64,000 nt of DNA from Rhodobacteraceae bacterium M385 (GTDB taxonomy: Bacteria > Pseudomonadota > Alphaproteobacteria > Rhodobacterales > Rhodobacteraceae): the NCBI GenBank assembly GCA_025141835.1, contig CP081102.1:1550001-1614000 (forward strand). The letters are read 5' to 3'. Made by a program: the position numbers and the translations under genes. The notes under the pieces were generated by a model. That model was given only the letters and a program-made list of their open reading frames with translations, was not told the origin of the DNA and searched no databases. Below are positions 42,585-51,673 of this stretch, one piece after another (within the stretch, counting starts at the first letter, position 1; every line of letters begins with the position of its first letter).

Positions 42585-43936
42585 CGGCGCGGCGCAGAGG
42601 AAACTTCGGCTGAGAGGGAGAGGGGCAGATGCAGCAACACAGTAGTGCCCGCCGCGCTTGTCTTGATCCGCATCGCGCCGCCCGATTGTTCGGCAAATCC
42701 CATGGTCATAGATAGGCCCAGACCCGACCCTTTACCCACTGATTTCGTCGTGAAAAATGGCTCGACAGCGCGTCGGGAAACTTCGGGGGTCATGCCAGGG
42801 CCATTGTCTGCGACCCGAAAGCAAACATGTGCGTTCTGCGGGCTTTCTGCGGGCCGGGTGCCCGCGGCGTCGGCAGGGCCGTCCTTTAGTGCTACGGCAA
42901 GGGTGATTTTGCCGTGCCCCTCCATCGCATCGCTGGCGTTCAGGATCAGGTTCAACAGCGCCGCATGCAACCTTGTGGCATCGGCCAACACGAACACCTG
43001 TTTTTCAGGTAATTGATGCTCTAACGTGATACTGGCGGGTAAGACGCGTCCGGCCAAGGTGCACAGGCCTTTCACGAGCGCTTGCGCGTCGTGGGGGTGA
43101 GCCTCTAGAGGGGCGCGGCGGGCGAAGGCCAATAGTTGCGCCACCAGCCCCGAGGCGCGCGCGGTTGCGGCGCTGGCATCGGCGACGAGGGCGTTCTTTT
43201 CCTCTTCATCCGTCACCTCATAATACAGTTCCAGACTGCCCTGCACGACGGAGAGGATATTGTTGAAATCATGGGCGACCCCGCCGGACAGGCGGCCAAT
43301 CGCCTCCATCTTCTGGGCCTCAAGATTGCGCCGCAATGCAAGGCGCAGTTCTTTCCGGTCCTTTCGCGTCGCGGCGACGGCCATGGTGTAATAAAGGCCC
43401 AACACGATGCACATGGCGGCGATCAGGCCGTGTTCGAGCGGGGTCGCGCCGATGGGCATGAATGCATAGGCTGCTGTCACCACCAAGCCCCAGATCAAGG
43501 TCACCTCAAAGGCAACCACGTAGCCGGGCGGCTCGGATCGAAACAGGGTGAACACCGCAAAAGCGATGACCGCCAAGGCGGCGCAGAAGGACAGGAAAGG
43601 GTGGCCACCAATCATCAGGTAGACCGGCATCGCCAGATAGAGGCACGACAGGAAACCAAAGTTGGCGATACACAGGAACCGGTTCCGGGCGCTGCCATCG
43701 GTTCTGGGGCGCAGAAGGACGAAGTGAGACCAAAGCCCCAGTAGATAGATCGCCGACCAGATCGGCCCTATGAGGGCACCTTCATAGGCCCAAAACAACA
43801 ACCCGGCGAGGGCAATGCAGACACAGCGAATCCATACCTCAGTACGGGAGCCGAACTGAGACTGCCAAAGTAGATCTAAGTCCGTGACCGATGAACAATG
43901 GTCAATCTCAGGCTGGAAAATTGTCGCCTGCTTCAT
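42581..43936 (-). CDS. Membrane sensor histidine kinase
   Basis: This 451-residue kinase has about five to six N-terminal membrane helices (residues ~35-190) as the sensor part. A HisKA domain with H-box GGVAHDFNNILSVVQGSL and an HATPase_c domain (N-box LNLILNASDAMEG, G1 VADNGPGMTP, F-box EPFFTTKSVGKGSGLGLSM) follow. The AHDFNN type resembles CckA-like kinases. No receiver domain or response-regulator gene is nearby, so it is an orphan. The partner and signal are unknown. Confidence 0.92.
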   Translation of the reverse strand: MKQATIFQPEIDHCSSVTDLDLLWQSQFGSRTEVWIRCVCIALAGLLFWAYEGALIGPIWSAIYLLGLWSHFVLLRPRTDGSARNRFLCIANFGFLSCLYLAMPVYLMIGGHPFLSFCAALAVIAFAVFTLFRSEPPGYVVAFEVTLIWGLVVTAAYAFMPIGATPLEHGLIAAMCIVLGLYYTMAVAATRKDRKELRLALRRNLEAQKMEAIGRLSGGVAHDFNNILSVVQGSLELYYEVTDEEEKNALVADASAATARASGLVAQLLAFARRAPLEAHPHDAQALVKGLCTLAGRVLPASITLEHQLPEKQVFVLADATRLHAALLNLILNASDAMEGHGKITLAVALKDGPADAAGTRPAESPQNAHVCFRVADNGPGMTPEVSRRAVEPFFTTKSVGKGSGLGLSMTMGFAEQSGGAMRIKTSAAGTTVLLHLPLSLSAEVSSAPRR

Positions 43937-44010
43937 GAAGGATCACCTATCCAAGGGTGGGGCAAAAAAACCATACCCTTGGATGGTGACACCTGTCAGC
44001 ATCTGTTTTT

Positions 44011-44030
44011 AGTCAGGTTTTCTCCTGACT
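44011..44030 (-). terminator. Hairpin downstream of eno
   Basis: AGTCAGG (44011-44017) and CCTGACT (44024-44030) form a 7-bp stem with a 6-nt loop, 7 bp past the eno stop. The minus strand continues with A residues rather than T, so it may be a 3'-stabilising hairpin. Confidence 0.4.
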
Positions 44031-44037
44031 TAGATGA

Positions 44038-45315
44038 TTATCCGCGCAGGATTGTACGGCCCGCAAACACGGCGGTTTCTTCCAGCTGTTCCTCAATACG
44101 GATCAGTTGATTGTATTTCGCCAGCCGGTCAGACCGTGCCAAAGAACCGGTTTTGATCTGCCCGCAGTTCGTTGCCACGGCGAGGTCTGCGATGGTTGCG
44201 TCCTCGGTCTCGCCCGAGCGGTGCGACATGACCGAGGTGAAGCCCGCCCGCGTCGCCATGTTCACGGCGGCCAGTGTTTCGGTCAACGTGCCGATCTGGT
44301 TCACCTTCACCAGCAACGAGTTCGCCGCCTTGCGGTCGATCCCGTCGCTCAGGCGGGCAGGGTTGGTCACGAAAAGATCGTCGCCGACCAGTTGCACCTT
44401 GTCGCCAAGGGCTTCGGTCAGGGCGATCCAACCGTCCCAGTCATCCTCGCCCATGCCGTCTTCGATGGAGAAGATCGGATAATCAGCAACCAGCGCCGCC
44501 AGATACTTCACGTTTTCTTCGCTGCTGAGGGATTTGCCTTCGCCAGACAGCTCATATTTGCCATCGCGGTAGTATTCCGTCGCCGCACAATCGAGCGCCA
44601 GAACCATGTCGTCGCCAGGCTTGTAGCCAGCCTTCTCGATGGATTTCAGGACGAAGTCCAAAGCGTCACGGGTGCTGGAAAGGTTGGGGGCAAAGCCGCC
44701 CTCATCACCGATACCCGTGGATAGACCTGCGGCGGACAGCTCTCCCTTCAAGGTGTGGAACACTTCCGAACCCATGCGCACGGCTTCCGCGATGGATGTG
44801 GCCGACACGGGCATAATCATGAATTCTTGGATGTCGATGGGGTTATCGGCATGCTCGCCGCCGTTGATGATGTTCATCATCGGCACCGGTAGAACATGGG
44901 CCATGGTGCCACCCACGTAGCGATACAACGGCTGCGCGGTGAAGTCAGCGGCGGCCTTCGCGGTGGCCAGCGATACGCCAAGGATCGCGTTGGCGCCCAA
45001 ACGACCCTTGTTGTCGGTGCCGTCCAGCTCACACATTGTTTGGTCGATGGCGACTTGCTCGGTCGCGTCAAAGCCTACCAGCGTGTCGGCGATCTCTCCG
45101 TTCACGGCCTCAACGGCGGCCAGAACGCCCTTGCCTTTGTAACGGCTCTTGTCGCCGTCGCGTTTCTCTACGGCTTCATAAGCGCCAGTGGACGCGCCCG
45201 AGGGCACCGCGGCGCGGCCCATGGTGCCGTCTTCCAAGGTTACATCAACCTCCACCGTCGGGTTGCCCCGGCTGTCGAGGATCTCGCGGGCATGGATGTC
45301 GATAATAACGCTCAT
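44038..45315 (-). CDS. eno: Enolase
   Basis: This 425-residue glycolytic enzyme converts 2-phosphoglycerate to phosphoenolpyruvate. It begins MSVIIDIHAREILDSRGNPT and contains the metal-binding and catalytic blocks DGTMGRAAVPSGASTG, GDEGGFAPNL, FSIEDGMGEDDW, LVGDDLFVTNP and VMSHRSGETEDATIADL. All expected catalytic residues (Glu, Lys, His in these blocks) appear intact. Confidence 0.98.
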   Translation of the reverse strand: MSVIIDIHAREILDSRGNPTVEVDVTLEDGTMGRAAVPSGASTGAYEAVEKRDGDKSRYKGKGVLAAVEAVNGEIADTLVGFDATEQVAIDQTMCELDGTDNKGRLGANAILGVSLATAKAAADFTAQPLYRYVGGTMAHVLPVPMMNIINGGEHADNPIDIQEFMIMPVSATSIAEAVRMGSEVFHTLKGELSAAGLSTGIGDEGGFAPNLSSTRDALDFVLKSIEKAGYKPGDDMVLALDCAATEYYRDGKYELSGEGKSLSSEENVKYLAALVADYPIFSIEDGMGEDDWDGWIALTEALGDKVQLVGDDLFVTNPARLSDGIDRKAANSLLVKVNQIGTLTETLAAVNMATRAGFTSVMSHRSGETEDATIADLAVATNCGQIKTGSLARSDRLAKYNQLIRIEEQLEETAVFAGRTILRG

Positions 45316-45399
45316 GGGTCTCTCCTAAGTGACGTTACGGGCGCTATAGCAGAGGTTTGTGTCAGGGCGAAGCGCTCTGTTAGCGGTAACATGCCGCAT

Positions 45400-46260
45400 T
45401 CAAGCCGCCACAAGCCTTTCGCGCCAAAGGGTGTAGAGGCCGGTCGCAATCACAATAGCCGCCCCGATCAGTGTCCACATATCCGGGCGCTCGTGGAAGA
45501 CGAAGAAGGCAAGGATCAGGGCAAAGACCAGCCGCGTGTAGCGAAACGGCGTAACGGTGGGGATATCGCCGATCCGCATGGCGGCAGTCACGGCGTAATA
45601 GGCCACCAGCGCGAAGATCAGCGCCCCCGTTAGCTGCAACGTCAACAGCCCATCGGGCAGGGCGGCGCCCCCGGTCACCGACAACAAAATCACGCCCGAA
45701 AGGCCGGCCGCCACAAATCCCCAGGCTGCCAATAACAGGGTCGAGACATCCCTTGGGATCGCCCGCGTGGTCAGGTCGCGCCCAGTCAATCCAATCGCGG
45801 CCCCCAAGGCCCATAGGCTGTTGGCGTCAAACCCGGCCACACCGGGGCGCACGATAATCAATACGCCGATCAAACCGATCAGGATTGCCACCCACCGCCG
45901 CCAGCCGACATTGGCGCCCAAGAACACCGCCGCGCCAAGGGTCACCAACAATGGATTAGCCTGAATGATGGCCGACAATAATGACAACTCGATGGAGGCT
46001 AGGGCGATGATGAAACACATCGTCCCCACGACTTCGGACACCAAACGAAACACGAAAGGCTTAGTAAACAGGCTCCAATCGAAGAACTTGTCCCCCTTCA
46101 ACACGGCCCAAACTCCAAAGATCACCGCGCCGCCAAAGCCGAAGACAGCAATGACTTGGCCTACAGGTAACGCGCCCAGGGTCAGCTTGATGAAAGTATC
46201 CGCCAAGGCGAATCCCAACATCGCTAAAGTCATCCAGCCCATACCTTTGAGGTTGTCCAT
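45400..46260 (-). CDS. DMT-superfamily (EamA) transporter
   Basis: This 286-residue membrane protein has ten hydrophobic helices in two EamA repeats (first ends near IIVRPGVAGFD, second contains TPFRYTRLVFALILAFFVFHERPD). I use the ATG 46258-46260 (MDNLKGMGWM), since upstream codons are not family-like. EamA proteins export amino acids or other metabolites; no substrate can be assigned. It is adjacent to eno on the same strand. Confidence 0.88.
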   Translation of the reverse strand: MDNLKGMGWMTLAMLGFALADTFIKLTLGALPVGQVIAVFGFGGAVIFGVWAVLKGDKFFDWSLFTKPFVFRLVSEVVGTMCFIIALASIELSLLSAIIQANPLLVTLGAAVFLGANVGWRRWVAILIGLIGVLIIVRPGVAGFDANSLWALGAAIGLTGRDLTTRAIPRDVSTLLLAAWGFVAAGLSGVILLSVTGGAALPDGLLTLQLTGALIFALVAYYAVTAAMRIGDIPTVTPFRYTRLVFALILAFFVFHERPDMWTLIGAAIVIATGLYTLWRERLVAA

Positions 46261-46328
46261 GCCCGCTCCCTTTTGCCTGCCCCCGGCCATACGCCGTCCC
46301 CCGCCCGGATGACAGCGCAAACGCGCCC

Positions 46329-46358
46329 CCTTCACCTTGGCAAATACAACTCAATCCC
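46329..46358 (-). repeat. Dispersed repeat, TTGAGTTGTATTTGCC subtype (copy 3)
   Basis: On the minus strand it reads GGGATTGAGTTGTATTTGCC followed by AAGGTGAAGG, one base different from 19790-19822 in the shared part. It lies in the 271-bp gap between the DMT transporter and the fur-family gene, where I see no gene. Confidence 0.75.
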
Positions 46359-46531
46359 AACGCCGCCACGGGCGCCGCCGTCGCCCATGGAGCACAAGCC
46401 GCCGCAACGCCGAAGACGGGACCCGGCCCGGATGAGGTGCCGGCCCCCTAATGGTTAACGAAAATCACAAAGGTAAAAAAAAACAAGGGCATACCCGGGT
46501 TCTCACGCTTAAGAACCCCAACTCATCCCAT

Positions 46532-46945
46532 TCAGCCTTTCTTGATCGGAACCCCGTAAAGTTCCAACCGATGCCCCTTGAGCCGATACCCCAGCTTTTG
46601 TGCAATCCGTTCCTGCAACGCCTCAATCTCGGGGTCCAGAAACTCAATCACTTCGCCCGAGTTCATGTCGATCAGGTGGTCATGATGATCCCGCTCCGCA
46701 TCTTCATAACGCGCGCGCCCATCGCCGAATTCCAACTTGTCGAGGATACCTGCCTCCTCAAACAGTTTCACCGTCCGATACACCGTCGCGATCGAGATCT
46801 TGGGGTCCACTGCCACCGCACGCCCATAGAGCTCCTCCACATCCGGGTGATCGTCCGAGCGTTGCAACACACGCGCAATCACGCGGCGCTGCTCGGTCAT
46901 ACGCAGGCCTTTGGCGGCGCAACGATCCTCGATGGTGTCAGTCAT
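46532..46945 (-). CDS. fur: Fur-family metalloregulator (Fur/Mur type)
   Basis: This 137-residue regulator has an N-terminal winged HTH (KGLRMTEQRRVIARVLQRSD, KISIATVYRTVKLFEEAGIL) and the metal-binding stretch ERDHHDHLIDMNSGEVIEF with the His cluster. It has only one cysteine and lacks the CxxC pairs of the structural zinc site, as in alphaproteobacterial Fur/Mur proteins. That group responds to manganese in several species. The target metal here is therefore uncertain. It starts at the ATG 46943-46945; the open frame upstream is spurious. Confidence 0.92.
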   Translation of the reverse strand: MTDTIEDRCAAKGLRMTEQRRVIARVLQRSDDHPDVEELYGRAVAVDPKISIATVYRTVKLFEEAGILDKLEFGDGRARYEDAERDHHDHLIDMNSGEVIEFLDPEIEALQERIAQKLGYRLKGHRLELYGVPIKKG

Positions 46946-47010
46946 GGCAGGTCCTCGCGCGGAAACACGTGTCACGGATTGGGGCATTTCTGGGCGGGGT
47001 CTAGGGGATT

Positions 47011-47039
47011 TGCCCGTGCGGATAAAGCCCGCACGGGCA
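47011..47039 (-). terminator. Hairpin between the TerB-like and fur-family genes
   Basis: TGCCCGTGCGG (47011-47021) and CCGCACGGGCA (47029-47039) form a perfect 11-bp stem with a 7-nt loop, 9 bp past the TerB-like stop. It has no long T-run, but its position fits transcript ending. Confidence 0.6.
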
Positions 47040-47048
47040 GATTGGCGC

Positions 47049-47957
47049 CTACTTTCGGTACGGCCGTCCCGTTCCATCGCCCATCCCAGCGTTGCCTTGC
47101 ATGCCCTTGGTGCCGCGCACCGGTCCTCCGGCGCTGCTTGGTGCCTGAATGGGTTGCGAATAGGCCCGGTCAATGTCCTGCTTTTGCCACGGACCGTCGG
47201 GCTGCTGACCGTAACCGCCCGACATGCGCCGCTGAACATGGCCTCTGGCCTTTTCCTCCAACCCCAAGGCCGCCGCGAGGTCCTCTGCAAACTCGCGCTC
47301 TCTGGGGCTATCGACATCAATGGCCGACATGGCCGCCGCGAAGATCTGCGCCTTCAAGCCCGGATGATCCGGCACATCTCGGGCAAAATCCCGCACGTCG
47401 ATCCTTGCGTTCAACTCTTCTTCTACAAAGCGCCGTTCCTGCGCGCTCAGATCGCCCAGACGGTCCGTCAGCATCGCGCGTTCTTCCCCGTCAATGCGAC
47501 CGTCGGATTTGGCCGCCATTATCATCGCCCGGATCATCAGCGCCGCCATGGCCTCTTCATCGTCGGTGGGGGCGTCTTCCGGCTCTCCACCGCTGGCCAG
47601 AGACTGGTTCAACCGCCGTCCAAAGCCCGCGGCTCCGCCTCGGTTGCCGCCCCCGAGCAGCCCGCCCAAAGCGCCGCCCGCGGCCCCGCCACCAAGCATG
47701 CCGCCCAATCCGCCCAAGGCGCCAGAGCCGCCGAATTCTTCCAACAATTCGCCAAGCCCGCCGCCGCTTGCAGCACCACCTCCGCCCAATAATGCGCCAA
47801 GTCCGCCGCCGCTGTTATCGTGCCCCCTTAGGCTATCGAGCAGACCACCCTGATCGCGCGCTTCCTCGCGGCGGCTGCCTCGGTTTGCCAGGCTGCGCGC
47901 GCCCCTTGCGGCCGCTACACCAACGGCAACCGTCGCTAAAGTTCTCAATAGGCTCAT
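47049..47957 (-). CDS. TerB/DUF533-like protein with Gly-rich linker
   Basis: This 302-residue protein begins MSLLRTLATVAVGVAAARGA (short hydrophobic segment). A Gly/Leu-rich region (residues ~45-115, repeats like GGLGGMLGGGAAGG) and a C-terminal helical TerB/DUF533 domain (EEAMAALMIRAMIMAAKSDGRIDGEE, DLAAALGLEEKARGHV) follow. The KSDGRIDGEE loop is the typical acidic metal-type site of the family. The last 40 residues are Gln/Gly/Pro-rich. The role is unknown; tellurite resistance proper is not implied. Confidence 0.8.
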   Translation of the reverse strand: MSLLRTLATVAVGVAAARGARSLANRGSRREEARDQGGLLDSLRGHDNSGGGLGALLGGGGAASGGGLGELLEEFGGSGALGGLGGMLGGGAAGGALGGLLGGGNRGGAAGFGRRLNQSLASGGEPEDAPTDDEEAMAALMIRAMIMAAKSDGRIDGEERAMLTDRLGDLSAQERRFVEEELNARIDVRDFARDVPDHPGLKAQIFAAAMSAIDVDSPREREFAEDLAAALGLEEKARGHVQRRMSGGYGQQPDGPWQKQDIDRAYSQPIQAPSSAGGPVRGTKGMQGNAGMGDGTGRPYRK

Positions 47958-48123
47958 ATCGAATTCCTTTGCTAAAATACGCCTGCCACCATGGCAGAGC
48001 AGCCCCAAACGGCAAAGCCTGAACTGCGCCACCCACATCGGAAGCCAGAAAAAGCCCCCGTCCTTTCTTGACACTCTCCTCGCCCCCCGGCACTGCCGTG
48101 TAGGTTGCAAGGGGGCGTATTTC

Positions 48124-49017
48124 ATGGACCGTAAACCGCAGATTGACGCCTTTGGCGCGATTTCCCTCACCGGCTTTGCGCTGCTGCTCGCGTTCAATCA
48201 GGTGATGATCAAACAGGTGAACGAGGGGCTCCAGCCGGTGTTCTTCGCGGGCCTTCGCTCCTTAGGGGGGGCCTTGGTCATCTTCGCTTGGATGAAATAT
48301 CGTGGGCTCTCCGTGGCGATCAAACCCGGCACGATACCTGCGGGCCTGCTCATTGGCGTGGTCTTCGCGGTAGAGTTCATCTGCCTGTTCTGGGCACTTG
48401 ACCTCACCAGCGTCACCCGCACGTCGGTAATCTTCTATACGATGCCCATGTGGCTCGCGCTCGGCGCGCACTTTCTAATCCCCGGCGAGCGCCTTACGCC
48501 GATGAAATCCACTGGCCTCTTCATCGCCTTTGTGGGCGTGGTCATCGCCCTGACCCTACGCGGCGAAACGGGGGGAGAGGCCTCCTTGCTTGGCGACTTC
48601 CTTGCGCTGCTCGGGGCCATCACCTGGGCCGCGATTGCCCTTTGCGCCCGGGCCACCTCCCTCAAAGAGGTCCGCCCAGAAATGCAATTGCTCTGGCAAC
48701 TCTCCATCTCCGCCCCCGTGCTTCTGCTGGCTGCCGTGTTCTTCGGCCCGTTCCTGCGTGAACCGGAACTGATCCACTGGATCGGTCTCGGGGCGCAAAT
48801 CCTCATTATTGTCTCTGCGGGCTTCCTGTTCTGGCTCTGGCTGCTGACCATCTATCCGGCCGGCTCGGTCGCGGCGTTCTCTTTCCTGTCCCCGGTCTTC
48901 GGTGTGGCGCTTGGCTGGCTCCTGCTGGATGAGCCTGTGGGCTTGGGCTTGATGGCAGCACTTGTTCTGGTCTGCTTGGGCCTGATCCTCATCAACCGCC
49001 CCCCGCGCCGGCGCTAG
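48124..49017 (+). CDS. DMT-superfamily (EamA) transporter
   Basis: This 297-residue protein has ten membrane helices in two EamA domains. Family blocks include LAFNQVMIKQVNEGLQPVFF at the N-terminus and FLSPVFGVALGWLLLDEPVG in the second half. The start is ATG 48124. It is divergent from the TerB-like gene with a 166-bp gap. It is a separate paralogue of the transporter at 45400-46260, with low visible similarity. Substrate unknown. Confidence 0.88.
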   Translation: MDRKPQIDAFGAISLTGFALLLAFNQVMIKQVNEGLQPVFFAGLRSLGGALVIFAWMKYRGLSVAIKPGTIPAGLLIGVVFAVEFICLFWALDLTSVTRTSVIFYTMPMWLALGAHFLIPGERLTPMKSTGLFIAFVGVVIALTLRGETGGEASLLGDFLALLGAITWAAIALCARATSLKEVRPEMQLLWQLSISAPVLLLAAVFFGPFLREPELIHWIGLGAQILIIVSAGFLFWLWLLTIYPAGSVAAFSFLSPVFGVALGWLLLDEPVGLGLMAALVLVCLGLILINRPPRRR

Positions 49018-49030
49018 GCTCTCCTCACTT

Positions 49031-49088
49031 CGCCCCTTCATCTTTTCAAAAATATCGCGGGGAGTTTGAGGGGCTGGCCCCTCAACAC
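49031..49088 (-). repeat. Dispersed intergenic repeat, hairpin subtype (copy 4)
   Basis: On the minus strand, TTGAGGGGC/GCCCCTCAA (9-bp stem, 2-nt loop; 49066-49085) is followed by ACTCCCCGCGATATTTTTG and AAAAGATGAAGGGGCG. It closely matches 8985-9032 and lies between two convergent genes. Confidence 0.75.
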
Positions 49089-49108
49089 CGCCTCCCTTAC
49101 CCCCGCGC

Positions 49109-50548
49109 TCAGGTTCCGCAAAAAGTGCGCAACACGGCCTCTGAGGGCGCAGGAGCGGCCTGCAAATCTACAATCCCCGCGCGATCCGTGAACGGATCCG
49201 CCAATGCGCCCTGCAACCGCTGGAACGGTCCAAAGTCTCCGGCCACAGCGGCACCAATCGCCTCCTCCACCCGGTGATTGCGCGGGATCAACGCGGGGTT
49301 CACTGCCTGCATCCGCGTAATTCGTTCGGCCTCTGACACGCCATCCTGCGCCAGCCGGGCCTTCCAGTTTTCCAACCACGCCCCGAAAGGGGCGGGGGCA
49401 GCCCATGCCTCGGCGGCTCGTTCAGGCTCCGGGCCGGACAAGGCGCGGAACGTTTGGGTGAAATCGGCCCCGCCTTGCTCCATCCGTTGCAGCAGATCGA
49501 AGGCCAAGGCGGCATCGTCATCGCCTTGGCCCCTTAACCCCAGCTTCCCCCGCAACACGTTGTGCCATGCAGCATCGAACCGGGCGGCGAAGCCGTTGAC
49601 GGCCTCGGTGAACGTCTCGATTGCGCCGTCTCTGTCAGGCATCAGGGGCAGCAACGCCGTGGCCAATTGTGCCAGGTTCCACGCCGCGATTTGCGGCTGT
49701 TGTGCGTAGGCGTAGCGGCCGAACTGGTCGATCGAGGAAAAGACCTTTCCCGCCTCATAGGTATCCATGAAGGCGCAAGGGCCGTAATCGATGGTTTCGC
49801 CCGATAGCGTCATGTTGTCGGTGTTCATCACCCCGTGAATAAAGCCTACGCCCATCCAACTCGCGACCAATTCGGCTTGGGCCTGCAACACGGCGTTCAG
49901 CAGCCCAAGGGGGCCTTCCGCATCGGGATAGTGGCGGGCGATGGTGTGATCCAGCAGCGCTTGCAGCGCCTCTGTGTCCTGGCGGGCGGCAAAATACTGG
50001 AACGTTCCCACCCGGATATGAGAGGCCGCCACGCGGGTCAGCACCCCGCCGGGCATCGGGCCTTCGCGCACTACCGTTTCGCCGGTTGTCACCGCGGCCA
50101 AGGCGCGGGTGGTGGGGATGCCAAGGGCGGCCATCGCCTCGGACACGATGTATTCCCGGATCACCGGGCCAAGCCACGCGCGCCCATCGCCGCGTCGCGA
50201 ATAGGGGGTGGGGCCAGCCCCCTTTAGCTGCACATCAAACCGCGCCCCACTGGGGGCCAAGACCTCTCCCAACAGCACCGCGCGCCCGTCGCCCAATTGC
50301 GGGGACCAACCGCCAAATTGGTGCCCCGCATAGACTTGTGCCAAGGGCTCTGCGCCCTTCGGCACCACGTTCCCGGCAAAGACCTGTGCGAGGTCGGCGT
50401 CAGAGCCATCAAGGTCTATGCCAAGACGGTCCGCCAGAGGGCGGTTCAGGGCAATCAGCCCCGGATCAGCGACCGGGGTAGGGGCTTGACGGGTAAAGAA
50501 GCGATCCGGCAGGGCGGCATAGGAATTGTCGAAGGGAAAGGCGGTCAT
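49109..50548 (-). CDS. selO: SelO/YdiU pseudokinase protein AMPylator
   Basis: This 479-residue protein of the SelO family transfers AMP to proteins as part of the oxidative stress response. Conserved blocks are VYAGHQFGGWSPQLGDGRAV, QLKGAGPTPYSRRGDGRAWL, SEAMAALGIPTTRALA, GTFQYFAAR and MNTDNMTLSGETIDYGPCAF. The C-terminus ends TFCGT with a single Cys where other members have the redox Cys or selenocysteine. The length matches E. coli YdiU (478). Confidence 0.95.
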   Translation of the reverse strand: MTAFPFDNSYAALPDRFFTRQAPTPVADPGLIALNRPLADRLGIDLDGSDADLAQVFAGNVVPKGAEPLAQVYAGHQFGGWSPQLGDGRAVLLGEVLAPSGARFDVQLKGAGPTPYSRRGDGRAWLGPVIREYIVSEAMAALGIPTTRALAAVTTGETVVREGPMPGGVLTRVAASHIRVGTFQYFAARQDTEALQALLDHTIARHYPDAEGPLGLLNAVLQAQAELVASWMGVGFIHGVMNTDNMTLSGETIDYGPCAFMDTYEAGKVFSSIDQFGRYAYAQQPQIAAWNLAQLATALLPLMPDRDGAIETFTEAVNGFAARFDAAWHNVLRGKLGLRGQGDDDAALAFDLLQRMEQGGADFTQTFRALSGPEPERAAEAWAAPAPFGAWLENWKARLAQDGVSEAERITRMQAVNPALIPRNHRVEEAIGAAVAGDFGPFQRLQGALADPFTDRAGIVDLQAAPAPSEAVLRTFCGT

Positions 50549-50642
50549 GGCGGCGGGCTTTCATGGTGAGACACCCCATGTAAGGGCTTTGGGGCTCGGG
50601 TCCAATGGGCGCGACGGTCCTACCGCTTTGTCGGTGCGTCCC

Positions 50643-51578
50643 TTACAAACGGCCGATCCGCTCTATCAGCAAATCAAAGAAGCCATCGGCGTCGATATCC
50701 CCCATGAACATCGCGTTTTTCTTTCGGTCTGTGACGCCCCACCAATCGGCGACGGTCATGCCTCGGGTCAGGGGGGATTGGACCTCGATCTCGACGTTGA
50801 CGAGCCGCCCCGAGAACAGCTCGGGCCGGATCAGATAGGCGATCACGCAGGGATCATGGAGCGGCGCACCGGCGCTGCCGTATTTCTCCTTGTCGAACCT
50901 CTCAAAGAAGTCCGTCCATTCCGCAACCATGGTGCCGGGCTTGGTCTTCATGTCCCGGAACGCCCGCACGCGCGGGGCGGTGGTCAGCGCCTTATGGGTC
51001 ACGTCCAGCGGCATCACGGTGATCGGACGACCGGAGGCAAAGACAACTTGCGCCGCTTCGGGGTCCACATAGATGTTGAATTCGGCGGCGGGGGTGATGT
51101 TGCCCACCTCAAAATACGCGCCGCCCATCAGTACGATTTCCTGCACCTTTTCAACGATATCGGGGGCACGTTCAAAGGCCGTGGCAATGTTCGTCAGCGG
51201 ACCCAAGGGGCAAAGCGTGACGCTGCCCGACGGTTCTGCCCGCAGGGTGTCGATGATGAAGTCCACCCCGTGCCGATCGCGCAGCGCCATGGTTGGATCG
51301 GGCATCACAGGCCCGTCGAGGCCGGTTTTCCCGTGGACATGTTCCGCCGTCACAAGGGGCTGTTTCATCGGGCGATCACAACCGGCAAACACCGGCACAT
51401 CCGGGCGGCCCGCCAATTCGCACACGATCCTTGTGTTCTTGGCGGTCAATTCCAGCGGTACGTTGCCTGCCACGGCGGTAAGGCCCAGAACCTCAACCTC
51501 CGGAGAGGCCAGCGCCAACAAGATGGCGACTGCGTCGTCTTGGCCGGGGTCAGTGTCGATGATGATTTTACGTGCCAT
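50643..51578 (-). CDS. Inosine-uridine-preferring nucleoside hydrolase family
   Basis: This 311-residue hydrolase releases ribose from nucleosides. The calcium-binding N-terminus is IIIDTDPGQDDAVAILLAL. Family blocks TLCPLGPLTNIATAF, ILMGGA-type segment (EIVLMGGAYFEVGN), EFNIYVDPEAAQVVF and HDPCVIAYLI follow with the active-site His. I use ATG 51578 (MARKIIID). It might act in purine/pyrimidine salvage; the precise specificity is unknown. Confidence 0.92.
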   Translation of the reverse strand: MARKIIIDTDPGQDDAVAILLALASPEVEVLGLTAVAGNVPLELTAKNTRIVCELAGRPDVPVFAGCDRPMKQPLVTAEHVHGKTGLDGPVMPDPTMALRDRHGVDFIIDTLRAEPSGSVTLCPLGPLTNIATAFERAPDIVEKVQEIVLMGGAYFEVGNITPAAEFNIYVDPEAAQVVFASGRPITVMPLDVTHKALTTAPRVRAFRDMKTKPGTMVAEWTDFFERFDKEKYGSAGAPLHDPCVIAYLIRPELFSGRLVNVEIEVQSPLTRGMTVADWWGVTDRKKNAMFMGDIDADGFFDLLIERIGRL

Positions 51579-51673
51579 GGGGCCTCCTGAGGTCGTGGGC
51601 ATAAAAGTGCAGCGGGGCGGGGGATGCAAGGTGGCGCAGCGGCGATAACGCCTCGGTTTACGCGAGGGCGAAT

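Noticed and set aside
46451..48022. 523-codon plus-strand open frame
   Set aside because: It spans the Fur-family gene, a hairpin and the TerB-like gene on the other strand. The product is Pro/Arg-rich and matches nothing I know.
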